Source: Fibrobacter succinogenes (GTDB taxonomy: Bacteria; Fibrobacterota; Fibrobacteria; Fibrobacterales; Fibrobacteraceae). Taken from it: a stretch of 64,000 bases of DNA. Below, piece after piece: positions 51,119 through 59,225 of this stretch. The notes beneath the pieces are model-generated. The model made no database searches. It had not been told where the DNA came from and worked only from the letters and a program-made list of their open reading frames with translations. Position 1 is the stretch's first letter. Each line of letters begins with the position of its first letter. Location of the stretch: assembly GCA_902799745.1 (NCBI GenBank), contig CADCBQ010000008.1:1-64000 (forward strand), read 5' to 3'. The translations under genes were made by a program, and so were the position numbers.

Positions 51119-52009
51119 ATGCTAGATAAAGAAGTTTTAAAGACCGTCAGCCGCATTGAACTAAGCGTTCGCGGCACGCTCGACACCGTGATGACCGGCG
51201 CTTACCACAGTTCCTTTAAGGGGAACGGTATGGAATTTAGCGAGGTCCGCGAGTACATGCCGGGCGACGATGTGCGTACTATCGACTGGAACGTGACCGC
51301 ACGAACGGGCACGCCGTATGTGAAGAAGTTTATCGAAGAACGCGAGATGACCATGCTGTTGATGGTTGACGCTTCCAGCAGTTCGGAATTCGGTTCCGGC
51401 AAGCAGATGAAGGGCGAAGTCATGGCGACTTTGACTGCACTCCTCGCGTTCGCCGCCATCAAGAATAATGACAAGGTCGGTCTGCTGATTTACACCGACC
51501 AGGTGGAACTCTTTATTCCGCCGGAGAAAGGCCGCAAGCACGTGCTGCGGCTTATCCGTGAAATCCTTTACTTCAAGCCGCAGCACCACGGCACGAACAC
51601 TCAAGTGGCCCTTGAATACGCCGGCAAGATTTTGAATCGTCGTGCCGTCGTCGTGGTGATGAGCGACTTCCTCGATGAAGGTTTCGAAAACGCCTTCAAG
51701 ATTCTCCGTAAGCGCCACGACGTGCTTGCGGTCTCTGTCGTAGACCCGCGTGAAATGGAACTCCCGCCCGCAGGCCTTGTGGAACTTGAAGACCCCGAAA
51801 CCGGCGAAACACTCTTGATCGATACTGGCGATGCCACCTTCCGCGAAGCATTTGCCCGCGAAGCCAAGCGTCAGGGCAAGGCAACCAAGGAACTGTTCCA
51901 GCGCATGTCCATCGACTTCGTGCGCATCGAGACTCACGATGACTTCAAGGAAACGGTGGCCCCGCTTATCGAGCACTTCCGCCGCAGAGCCCGTGCGGCA
52001 AGAATGTAA
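51119..52009 (+). CDS. DUF58 domain protein (Bat/MoxR-associated)
   Basis: 296 aa, soluble. GMEFSEVREYMPGDDVRTIDWNVTARTGTPYVKKFIEEREMTMLLMVDASSS is the DUF58 core leading into a vWA-like fold with a MIDAS-type DASSS and VMSDFLDEG. Partners of MoxR AAA+ ATPases in envelope-complex assembly or oxygen tolerance. No moxR gene is adjacent in the window; BatC- and BatD-type genes occur at 61803-63262 and 14002-14994. Confidence 0.85.
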   Translation: MLDKEVLKTVSRIELSVRGTLDTVMTGAYHSSFKGNGMEFSEVREYMPGDDVRTIDWNVTARTGTPYVKKFIEEREMTMLLMVDASSSSEFGSGKQMKGEVMATLTALLAFAAIKNNDKVGLLIYTDQVELFIPPEKGRKHVLRLIREILYFKPQHHGTNTQVALEYAGKILNRRAVVVVMSDFLDEGFENAFKILRKRHDVLAVSVVDPREMELPPAGLVELEDPETGETLLIDTGDATFREAFAREAKRQGKATKELFQRMSIDFVRIETHDDFKETVAPLIEHFRRRARAARM

Positions 52010-52040
52010 AAAGAAACCGTGCAGGCTTTCGCCCGCACGG
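52008..52040 (-). terminator. Terminator of the sigma-like/AAA+ operon
   Basis: CCGTGC-GGGCGAAAGCC-TGCACGG-type stem followed on the minus strand by TTTCTTTTT; lies 39 nt after the AAA+ gene stop. It also ends the convergent DUF58 gene. Confidence 0.7.
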
Positions 52041-52078
52041 CCCCTTACCACAACACACCGGCAGGATGCACGGTATCT

Positions 52079-54505
52079 TTAGAAGCCCATGGATCGGCCC
52101 GCGTGGCTGTCCTTTGCGCTTAATTCCTTGCGGAGCTCGGCTTCGATTCGTTCGGCGCACTTGGCGCTTTCGGGCAAGAAACGCAAGCGGCCATTGACGG
52201 CGTTGAAGTCACCCGGAGTCAAGAGCGGCAGCTCGGTCACCGCCTTCGGGCATTCCACATTCGGGAAGAATACGTTCCAAATATGGCGAATGCCTTCGGG
52301 CTTCAAGTAACCAAAGCCGAGTTTCAAGGCGAAGCGGCGGCGACTTGCCGTGTCCAGCGTGCTTTCAAAGTTCGTGGCCGCAATGAAGATTCCCTTGAAG
52401 TTTTCCATTCGGGTCAGAATTTCGTTTACCTTCGAAACTTCGTGGCCTTGCATGGCGCCCGTGCGGTCGCGTAAGAAACTATCCGCTTCGTCGAAGAACA
52501 GGATCGACTTGGTGCGTTCCGCTTCTTCGAAGGCAGCGGCAATGTTCGCTTCTGTCTGACCGACAAACATTCCGAGCAAGTCGCTTGCACGGCGCACGAT
52601 TAAGTTGCGGCCTAAGATGCGTGCAATGTGGCGCACGAATTCCGTCTTGCCGGTTCCCGGAGGCCCGTAGAGCAAGATGTTCAGGGAGTTCGGTGCAGAA
52701 TCCTCTTCCAGAGTTTTCCAGACGGAATCGTAATTTTTGACCACTTCCAGAACTTCTTCGGCAGAGCCTTCCATGTTGAGGCCGCTCAGCGAGTAGGTGG
52801 GAGCATGACATTCCACGTCGCGCAAGGAACCCGTATCAATTCCGAGTAAGCTCGTGTGCGCCTTCAGTAAACGTGCCATGGTAGGGTAGGCCTTGACATT
52901 AGCACCGCTTGCCAGCAAGTTCTGCGTGCAGCGCGTTGCAATCGTGTAGCCGCCTGCCATCGCCGGGAATTCCACCACGAGTTTCATCGTTTCTTCGGGA
53001 GTCAGCATGCTTTCTGCCCCCTGCGCCTTCAGTACCGATTCGAACATGCTCAGGCGTTCGTCCTTGGCAAGGCCCTTGAAGGCCATCGAGAAATCGAAAC
53101 GGCGGCGGGAACTCTTCTCGGTAAAGTTGATGGAGTTGGTAATCCAGATAATCGGCGTGTGCACCGATTCGAAAAAGTGATTCAGGCTGCCCTTTTCAAA
53201 ACCGTTCAACACCAAGTCAGCTTCGTCTACCAAGATGATGCCGTGTTCCTTTTCGCATTGCCAATCGGCGAGCATCGTCGCGCGAATGCGGTAGAGCATT
53301 AAGTTTTGCGAACGCGTTTCAAAGCGTCGGCCCATTTCGATCGAGTTGTCGGCATCGATGCTCACTTCAAACAGCGGGAGTCCCGCTTCGGCGGCGAGAG
53401 CCTTTGCAAGTTCTGTCTTGCCCGTACCTTCGACACCGTAAAGCAGAATGTTCAGCGGACGATCCCAATTGTGGTGCTTAATCAAGTCAAGTGCCAAAAT
53501 GGCGTCGGGGTTGTTCCCCTGCAACTGCGCAAACGGCACGGTTCCAGGTTCTGCAAGACGGAACGCCTTGAGACCGGTGCTGTCGCAAGAACCATCCAAG
53601 AAACAGCCGACTTCCATAGGAATGTCAAATTCGTCGCTACACAGGTTCAGCTTACGGAGGGTGCTATCTTTGCCCATCAGCTTCATGACTCGGTCAACAC
53701 CTAGGCCCGTCGTAATGGCGACTTCCGAAAATACCCTCGGGGAATCCGACGGTGGTCCAAAACGGTGATGGCGGCGACCGAAAAATTCTCCATCCGGATC
53801 GCATTGCATTTCGTCACGGGTGCGTAACCACATATAGAGAAGAATTTCCAGCTCGTCATCAGTTAGGCGGTAAACTTCTTTTACCTTCAGAGCACGTTCA
53901 TAGATCGGGTCGTCGCTTCGCACGCCTTTCTGAATTTTTTCAAGCGCGAACTTCTTGAAGTTTCCACATACGATATCCTGGACTTCCTTGTAAAGGAACG
54001 GGGCCATCGATTCCGTATCAACATCGACAATTGCCTTTACTAGGTTATCGGTTACCCTGTCGGCGCAACCGTGCTTCATTTCTTTGCGGTAGCGACAAAT
54101 CTGGCGGAGCAGTCTGCCGTTGCAGTACTGCGTATCCAGTTCGCATTCGTCTTCGTCAACTTCTTCTTCCAAGAGATCGTCAAGAAGGTCAATGTCGTCG
54201 TCGCCAAAGTCGCGATTAACCGATGCAGTTTCGGATTTGGGTCTTACCGGCTTTTTCTTAGGCGTAATGAACGGATTGAAGATATCGATAAAGCCTTCCA
54301 CGATTTTGTCGCGGCAAGAACGCCCCATCAGGCGAAAGGCGCTGGCCTTGTTTAAACCGTCCGGGTTTTCGTCAATAATGCGAACCCAATATTCCAGGAT
54401 TTTGAGATCCGCGAAGCTCGTTCGGGAGCTTGCTTTGGCGAATTTCTTCAATTCGGACTTCTTGAGATCGTGATAGACCTTTTTAAAGTAGGTGTTAGAC
54501 TGCAT
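52079..54505 (-). CDS. Tandem AAA+ ATPase of unknown function
   Basis: 808 aa, cytoplasmic. N-terminal helical domain with an acidic stretch (DDDIDLLDDLLEEEVDEDE, about 102-120). First AAA+ module: Walker A GVEGTGKTE, Walker B GIILVDEAD, sensor ITNSINF. Second module: GPPGTGKTE, SILFFDEADSF, sensor ATN, arginine-finger-like ASRRRF. The plan recalls classic double-ring AAA+ proteins, but the N-domain is unfamiliar. It lies 22 nt after a sigma-like regulator and in the same transcript, which suggests a dedicated regulatory or remodelling function. Confidence 0.8.
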   Translation of the reverse strand: MQSNTYFKKVYHDLKKSELKKFAKASSRTSFADLKILEYWVRIIDENPDGLNKASAFRLMGRSCRDKIVEGFIDIFNPFITPKKKPVRPKSETASVNRDFGDDDIDLLDDLLEEEVDEDECELDTQYCNGRLLRQICRYRKEMKHGCADRVTDNLVKAIVDVDTESMAPFLYKEVQDIVCGNFKKFALEKIQKGVRSDDPIYERALKVKEVYRLTDDELEILLYMWLRTRDEMQCDPDGEFFGRRHHRFGPPSDSPRVFSEVAITTGLGVDRVMKLMGKDSTLRKLNLCSDEFDIPMEVGCFLDGSCDSTGLKAFRLAEPGTVPFAQLQGNNPDAILALDLIKHHNWDRPLNILLYGVEGTGKTELAKALAAEAGLPLFEVSIDADNSIEMGRRFETRSQNLMLYRIRATMLADWQCEKEHGIILVDEADLVLNGFEKGSLNHFFESVHTPIIWITNSINFTEKSSRRRFDFSMAFKGLAKDERLSMFESVLKAQGAESMLTPEETMKLVVEFPAMAGGYTIATRCTQNLLASGANVKAYPTMARLLKAHTSLLGIDTGSLRDVECHAPTYSLSGLNMEGSAEEVLEVVKNYDSVWKTLEEDSAPNSLNILLYGPPGTGKTEFVRHIARILGRNLIVRRASDLLGMFVGQTEANIAAAFEEAERTKSILFFDEADSFLRDRTGAMQGHEVSKVNEILTRMENFKGIFIAATNFESTLDTASRRRFALKLGFGYLKPEGIRHIWNVFFPNVECPKAVTELPLLTPGDFNAVNGRLRFLPESAKCAERIEAELRKELSAKDSHAGRSMGF

Positions 54506-54527
54506 ATTTCTCTCTCTTAAAGTTCAA

Positions 54528-55232
54528 CTAGGCGGCAAGGCGGTAGAATTCCTTGTCGAGGCCGTTTTCGACCAGAATCTTTCGGATCTGGTTAAAACGG
54601 TTGTACACCGTGGGGCGCGAGCAACCCATGCGTTCGGCGGTTTCGACTTCCTCGTAGCGGTCACAATACTCCAGCGTTTCGCGGTGCGTCTTCATGAATT
54701 CCTTCAGAACCGGGTTATCTTCAACCAATTTCAGGGCCACGGCCAACAATTCCTTCCAACTAGTGTCTACATCTTCATTATCGTCACAAGGACCGTCATT
54801 TGTCAAATCGGAATCGTCACTATAGTAATCGGCCATTGAAAGGGTTTCGTCCTGGGTCATCAGGTCTTCGGGCGAAAGCTGGCTTGCCGGCACTTCGTGG
54901 GTGGTGCGTTCCGAGTTTTCGCACTTGTCGTCTACGAACTTCCAGTAGATCTTAGTTGTTACAAAAGTTTCAAAAGAGGCATTTGCGGTTTCGTCGTACT
55001 GCATGATGGCATCGATGAACAGCGGGTAGATATCGCCGCCCAATTCCAGACGGAGTTCGTTGGTTTTCATTTTCATCTTGGAAAAATCCGGCTTGATACG
55101 GTAAAAGAGGGCGACGGCGCGGTCCGTCAACTTTTCGCCGAGGACTTTCCAGAGGCGATCTGCGATCTGTTCGCAGGCAGAGGGGGTAGTTTGTGCAATC
55201 TTGATCATTGCAAGGACGATATTTTTGCGCAT
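54528..55232 (-). CDS. Sigma-70-like regulator with C-terminal HTH
   Basis: 234 aa. ASFETFVTTKIYWKFVDDKCEN (about 85-106) resembles sigma region 2 (the F-x-T-Y/F...W...I/V pattern), a Ser/Asp-rich linker follows (about 125-155), and EVETAERMGCSRPTVYNRFNQIRKIL at 195-222 is a region-4-like helix-turn-helix. Too diverged to assign a sigma group; it could instead be a transcription activator. Start ATG 55232 has GGAG 6 nt upstream, next to a hairpin (TGTCGC-TCGG-GCGACA, 55245-55260). First full-length gene of the AAA+ operon. Confidence 0.65.
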   Translation of the reverse strand: MRKNIVLAMIKIAQTTPSACEQIADRLWKVLGEKLTDRAVALFYRIKPDFSKMKMKTNELRLELGGDIYPLFIDAIMQYDETANASFETFVTTKIYWKFVDDKCENSERTTHEVPASQLSPEDLMTQDETLSMADYYSDDSDLTNDGPCDDNEDVDTSWKELLAVALKLVEDNPVLKEFMKTHRETLEYCDRYEEVETAERMGCSRPTVYNRFNQIRKILVENGLDKEFYRLAA

Positions 55233-55339
55233 AGACGCTCCTTTTGTCGCTCGGGCGACAGTTGAAAACCCCTTTGAGGCCGATCAAAGGACAAATGTGT
55301 AACATTAAACCAACTAGATAGTCGGATTTAAGATTTCTA

Positions 55340-55396
55340 TTACGTCGGGAAGTTCTCCCTTAAATATAGCTTAAATTCAATGTCATTTATTGACAT
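55340..55396 (-). CDS. Candidate 18-codon leader ORF upstream of the sigma-like gene
   Basis: Encodes MSINDIEFKLYLRENFPT. ATG 55396 follows GGAGGGG with 2 nt spacing from the last G (4 nt from GGAGG), and the ORF ends 107 nt before the sigma-like start. It lies after two promoter-like sequences. Its ATG is in the right arm of a perfect inverted repeat (ATGTCA 55380-55385, TGACAT 55391-55396). A regulatory leader peptide is possible; chance is not excluded. Confidence 0.4.
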   Translation of the reverse strand: MSINDIEFKLYLRENFPT

Positions 55397-55437
55397 AACC
55401 CCTCCAAACATCTAAACCTCTTGAGCAGAGGAACTGC

Positions 55438-55466
55438 AATATAGTAAAAATAACTCACATTGTCTA
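55438..55466 (-). promoter_or_regulatory. Promoter P2 of the sigma-like/AAA+ operon
   Basis: Minus strand: TAGACA (55466-55461), exactly 17 nt, TATATT (55443-55438). The predicted start is near 55431, about 35 nt before the leader ORF. Confidence 0.6.
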
Positions 55467-55490
55467 GGGTACCAAAAGCGCATACACCAC

Positions 55491-55519
55491 ATTATCGCTT
55501 TTAGTTTTTGATTTGTCAA
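55491..55519 (-). promoter_or_regulatory. Promoter P1 of the sigma-like/AAA+ operon
   Basis: Minus strand: TTGACA (55519-55514), exactly 17 nt, GATAAT (55496-55491), 11 of 12 consensus bases. A transcript from here would have about 250 nt of leader before ATG 55232. The rest of the 304-nt gap 55233-55536 holds P2, the leader ORF and two inverted repeats. Confidence 0.72.
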
Positions 55520-55536
55520 ACGATTTTCAAAAAAAT

Positions 55537-57561
55537 TTAGAGGGTCGCCGGTTTATACCCGAGCAGCTTCATACTATATAATGCTGTACCCTTGCTGATG
55601 CTACGAACACCTGTGGCGTAGCCGAAAATTTTCCGCAGCGGGACATCGGCCTTTAAAAAGTGGGTCTTACCGTCGCCGCCGATTTCTTTTACCTTGCCGT
55701 CGCGGGACTGGATGTCTCCTGTTACGAGGCCTGCAAAATTCACCGGGCATTCGAGCGAAAGTTCCATGACGGGCTCAAAAAGCTGGACATCGGCAGGTTT
55801 AATGAGTTTCGTGACTGCATCAGCGCAGGCCTTCTTGATCATGGGCGGGAGCGCCCCTTCGGTCCAGGTGAATTCATGGACTTCAAAGCAAACGCCTACA
55901 AGGGGGCCCTTGCCGAGCACGCCGATTTCAGTCGATTCCAAAAGTGCAGAACGCACGCCGGCCAGAATTTCACGCGGGGCCGTTTCCAGGAATTCGGCGG
56001 AGAGACGGATGTCATGGGCGTCGCCTTCGAGCGGGGTAGCCGAAAGCTTAATTGAAATCTTGTGGGGACCCAGCTGGAATGTGTTTTCGACAGGACCCAC
56101 GTTGCGGCACAAGCGTTCTTGCCAACGCACTTCTGGGGAGCCTGCCTTCACTTCGCATCCGAATTCTCGCTTGAGTCGGGCGAGCAACACGTCGAGCTGT
56201 ACTTCGCCTACGGTATGCAGGTACCAGAATCCGCCATCGTCTTTTTGCACGCGGAATGAGGGGTCCATGCGGGCGAGAACATTTAGGCTCTTTTCCACAT
56301 GGTGGTAATCTTCGGCACCTAGGCATTCTACGCGAGTCTGCAAAAGCGGCTGGTACTTGTCGCGGATAGAGGAGGGCTGCTGATTTAGATCCTTCGACTC
56401 CGCTACACTTCTACCCAAAGGGCATAACTCAACTTGAGAACTAAAGTTCTTAGTTTCGTATAGCTCAGGATGACACTGCCCATCCAACGATATCACCTGC
56501 CCGAGTTCTGTTTCGAACGGACTGCGCATGGCGTAAATGTCGCCGGAGCGGATTTCGTCAACGGGTTGCAACAGGTTCGCCTTCAAGCGCGAGAATTCAA
56601 AACCCGCCGGCCATTCCTTGCGTTCCATATTCGTATGGCTACGGAACAGCGAAATTTCGCCCACTCCCTTGAAATGGCGCAAGCGAATGACTTGGCCTAA
56701 TTCATTTTCGCCAAATTCAGGCACATCGGGCAAGAAGAACGAAAGCGCCGTCGTCAGGCTGCGTACCCCGAAGCCTTCGATGGCCGAGCCTGCATAGCAA
56801 AGCGCATAGTCGCTATTCTTCGCTAATTCCTTGAGTCCGCGCAAAAGCGTCTTGGGCGGAACCGGCTTTCCTTCGAGTGCAAGCTGCAAAACTTCATCAT
56901 CAAAGTTGCTCGCAAATTCCACAGCCTCAGCGTAATGCTTCTTGATTTTCTCGGTGGAATCGCTCACTTCGCCTGCTTGCGGCCAGGAATCATCTATGAC
57001 TTCTTCGCCCGAATCCGAATGAATCAGGCGGCTTTTGCTGAGCACATCGAGAACGCCCGACATGCGTCCGCCCTTGTATTCCGGAAGCGTCATGAGCACC
57101 GGGCGCACGCCTAAAACTTCTTCGATATTGATTAGCGTTTCGTCAAGCGAATAGTCGGGATTGTCGAGCTTATTGACAAACAGAATCGTCCGCACGCCCG
57201 CTTCGCGCAGTTTACGGAAGGCGGCCACCGTTTGCGTTTCCACTCCGCTCGCGGCACTCACTACAAGCACCGCGCCCTCGACGGCTGTCAGCGCCGTGTC
57301 GACTTCGGCACCAAAATCTACATGACCCGGGGTATCGATAAAATTGAACCAGGTGTTCTTCCATTCGAAATGCGCCACGCCGCTTTCAATGGTAATGCCG
57401 CGCTCTTTTTCTTCGGGCATGTAGTCCATAGTGGCAAGGCCTTCTTCTACCTTGCCCGGCCGGCGAACCTCGCCCGCCGCAAAAAGAATACGCTCCGAAA
57501 GAGTCGTCTTTCCGGCGTCTACGTGGGCAAGGATTGCAATGTTGCGAACAGGCTGCGACAT
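55537..57561 (-). CDS. EF-G-like translational GTPase containing an in-frame repeat insertion
   Basis: 674 aa. G1 AHVDAGKT (12-19), switch II DTPGHVDF (76-83), G4 NKLD (130-133), domain III FWYLHTVGEVQLDVLLARL and EF-G domain V GYATGVRSISKGTALYSM. It is an EF-G paralogue (EF-G2/ribosomal-protection-like) rather than the main fusA. Residues 363-392 (from CHPELYETKNFSS to AESKDL) are encoded by a 90-bp dispersed repeat (56387-56476) placed exactly in the linker between domains II and III. The frame stays open through it, so the protein is probably still made. Confidence 0.9.
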   Translation of the reverse strand: MSQPVRNIAILAHVDAGKTTLSERILFAAGEVRRPGKVEEGLATMDYMPEEKERGITIESGVAHFEWKNTWFNFIDTPGHVDFGAEVDTALTAVEGAVLVVSAASGVETQTVAAFRKLREAGVRTILFVNKLDNPDYSLDETLINIEEVLGVRPVLMTLPEYKGGRMSGVLDVLSKSRLIHSDSGEEVIDDSWPQAGEVSDSTEKIKKHYAEAVEFASNFDDEVLQLALEGKPVPPKTLLRGLKELAKNSDYALCYAGSAIEGFGVRSLTTALSFFLPDVPEFGENELGQVIRLRHFKGVGEISLFRSHTNMERKEWPAGFEFSRLKANLLQPVDEIRSGDIYAMRSPFETELGQVISLDGQCHPELYETKNFSSQVELCPLGRSVAESKDLNQQPSSIRDKYQPLLQTRVECLGAEDYHHVEKSLNVLARMDPSFRVQKDDGGFWYLHTVGEVQLDVLLARLKREFGCEVKAGSPEVRWQERLCRNVGPVENTFQLGPHKISIKLSATPLEGDAHDIRLSAEFLETAPREILAGVRSALLESTEIGVLGKGPLVGVCFEVHEFTWTEGALPPMIKKACADAVTKLIKPADVQLFEPVMELSLECPVNFAGLVTGDIQSRDGKVKEIGGDGKTHFLKADVPLRKIFGYATGVRSISKGTALYSMKLLGYKPATL
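56387..56476 (+). repeat. 90-bp palindromic element, copy C, inside a coding sequence
   Basis: Runs from AGATCCTTCG to AGGATGACAC; 86 of 90 bases equal copy A. Of its six reading frames only one is free of stops, and that is the one used by the EF-G-like gene on the minus strand. Length of 90 keeps the host frame. Confidence 0.95.
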
Positions 57562-57573
57562 GATACCACTAAT

Positions 57574-57786
57574 TTAAAAATTCTCGTCTAGCGTGAGTTC
57601 GTTCGCGACCGCCTCAAGCTTACGTTCAGCCGTCGCGTCAAGCGCCTCGGCATGCCCGCGCAACGCCGCAAACGGGTGGAAAATCTTCGCGCGGTCTTCC
57701 ATGCTCATACGCGGGTGCTTCATCATAAAATTCCAATCGTTCCGCGGATACGGCAAATCTATTATGTCAGAATAGTTATCTATCAT
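57574..57786 (-). CDS. Small conserved protein next to the Y-family polymerase
   Basis: 70 aa. YSDIIDLPYP, HPRMSMEDRAKIFHPFAALRGHAEAL matches a small family (IIDLPH...MSxxxRAxxFxPFAAL, YolD-like) frequently encoded beside Y-family polymerase genes in Firmicutes. Role unknown; probably accessory to translesion synthesis. It lies between the polymerase gene (50 nt upstream) and the EF-G-like gene (12 nt downstream) on the same strand. Confidence 0.65.
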   Translation of the reverse strand: MIDNYSDIIDLPYPRNDWNFMMKHPRMSMEDRAKIFHPFAALRGHAEALDATAERKLEAVANELTLDENF

Positions 57787-57791
57787 ATATT

Positions 57792-57820
57792 AGATCCTTC
57801 GACTTCGCTCAGGATGACAC
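57792..57820 (+). repeat. 29-bp deletion form of the 90-bp element
   Basis: AGATCCTTCGACTTCGCT joined directly to CAGGATGACAC: the two outer ends of the 90-bp element without the inner 61 bp. Lies between the polymerase gene and the small gene downstream of it. Confidence 0.85.
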
Positions 57821-57835
57821 ACCCTCGTCTTTCGT

Positions 57836-59221
57836 CTAAGCCTTGTGTCCTCCGATTTGTCCGTTGCGTTCAATGGTAGTCGCACCCTCTTGCAAGTCCA
57901 TTCCCTTCACAATGGCGTTCTTGCCAAAACGCTTCTTGATTAAAAGTTCCGCTTTCAGGCGCTTCTTTTCGCGTTCCTGCTTTTTCACGTCGGTAAACAA
58001 GTCATACTGTTCATGGCTTGCATCGACAATGTCGGCTGCCACCAGGTTCAAGCGACGTACGGTCAGTTTCGGGTCCACGATGCGGTCAAAAAGTTTCATG
58101 ACGGCATCCGCCATCACTTTTTGTGAACTGGTATAATAACCAATGTTTGCCGTACCATGTGCAGGCTTCGGAATTGTGCGTCCGTAAAAGTCCGTTACAG
58201 TTACGCCGTGGTAAATTCCCTTGTCCACGTTTTCGCGGTCGTAACCTACCGTGAGCACCATCGCATTTGTCACCAAGTCGTGCGCAATCAACGTCATCGA
58301 AATCGTATCGACCATTTCGCGCACCACAAGCCGCGCCTTGTCGAACGGATACGGATCCTGCAGCACCTGGCCTTCGCCCGTACTCCTGTTCCGCGGCTTC
58401 GACTTCTTGATGTCCGCAATCGTGCAAGGCTCATAACCCCAAGCGTGGTCAATCAGAATTTCTGCATTCACGCCGAACAGCTTGTAAAGCGCCTCGGGAT
58501 TCTTGACACTCACGCGAGCAATATCGCCCATCGTGTAAATGCCGCGCCCTGCATTCAGTCTACAATTTTCTAGACGTTCTGCTATGCCGCGGCCCACCTG
58601 CCAAAAGCTTGTAATCGGTCTGTGTGACCAAAGCTGCTTGCGGTAACTCATCTCGTCAAGTTCCGCAATGCGCACGCCATCATCATCTGCTTCCACGTGC
58701 TTTGCCATCACATCCATCGCAATTTTGCACAGGTATAGATTCGTGCCGATGCCGCCCGTAGCCGTAATTCCCGTAGTCGTGAAAACATCTTGGATAATCG
58801 TTTTCACCAGTTCGCGGGCCGTCTTTTTATAAAGCTTCAAGTAGCGCGTCAAATCCAGAAAGCATTCGTCAATTGAATACGCGTGAATATCTTCGGCACT
58901 TACATACTTCAGGTAAACATTGTAGACCTTCGTGGAATATTCCACGTACTTCGCCATTTGCGGCTTTGTGATGGTGAATTCAATCTTTTCGCCCGTACGC
59001 CGCTGTACCTCGCGTACCTTCTGGTTCACTTCGAAAAGTCTCGCGCGCCCCGGAATTCCGTAAGCTTTAAGCGCAGGTGTCACCGCCAAGCAAATTGTTT
59101 TCTCGGTACGGCTTTCGTCGGCCACCACAAGCTTCGCCTTAAGCGGATCAAGTCCCCGGAGAATACATTCCACCGAGGCAAAGAACGATTTCAGGTCAAT
59201 GGCCGCGTAAGTGCGTCCCAC
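57836..59221 (-). CDS. Y-family (UmuC/DinB-type) translesion DNA polymerase
   Basis: 461 aa. YAAIDLKSFFASVECI (first catalytic Asp, steric-gate Phe region), YSIDECFLDLT (catalytic D-E pair), GIGTNLYLCKIAMDVMAKH, and a thumb/little-finger C-terminus with SSQKVMADAVMKLFDRI. Copies damaged DNA with low fidelity. No LexA-type box was recognised upstream. The gene may share a transcript with the small protein downstream. Confidence 0.92.
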   Translation of the reverse strand: MGRTYAAIDLKSFFASVECILRGLDPLKAKLVVADESRTEKTICLAVTPALKAYGIPGRARLFEVNQKVREVQRRTGEKIEFTITKPQMAKYVEYSTKVYNVYLKYVSAEDIHAYSIDECFLDLTRYLKLYKKTARELVKTIIQDVFTTTGITATGGIGTNLYLCKIAMDVMAKHVEADDDGVRIAELDEMSYRKQLWSHRPITSFWQVGRGIAERLENCRLNAGRGIYTMGDIARVSVKNPEALYKLFGVNAEILIDHAWGYEPCTIADIKKSKPRNRSTGEGQVLQDPYPFDKARLVVREMVDTISMTLIAHDLVTNAMVLTVGYDRENVDKGIYHGVTVTDFYGRTIPKPAHGTANIGYYTSSQKVMADAVMKLFDRIVDPKLTVRRLNLVAADIVDASHEQYDLFTDVKKQEREKKRLKAELLIKKRFGKNAIVKGMDLQEGATTIERNGQIGGHKA

Positions 59222-59225
59222 GATT

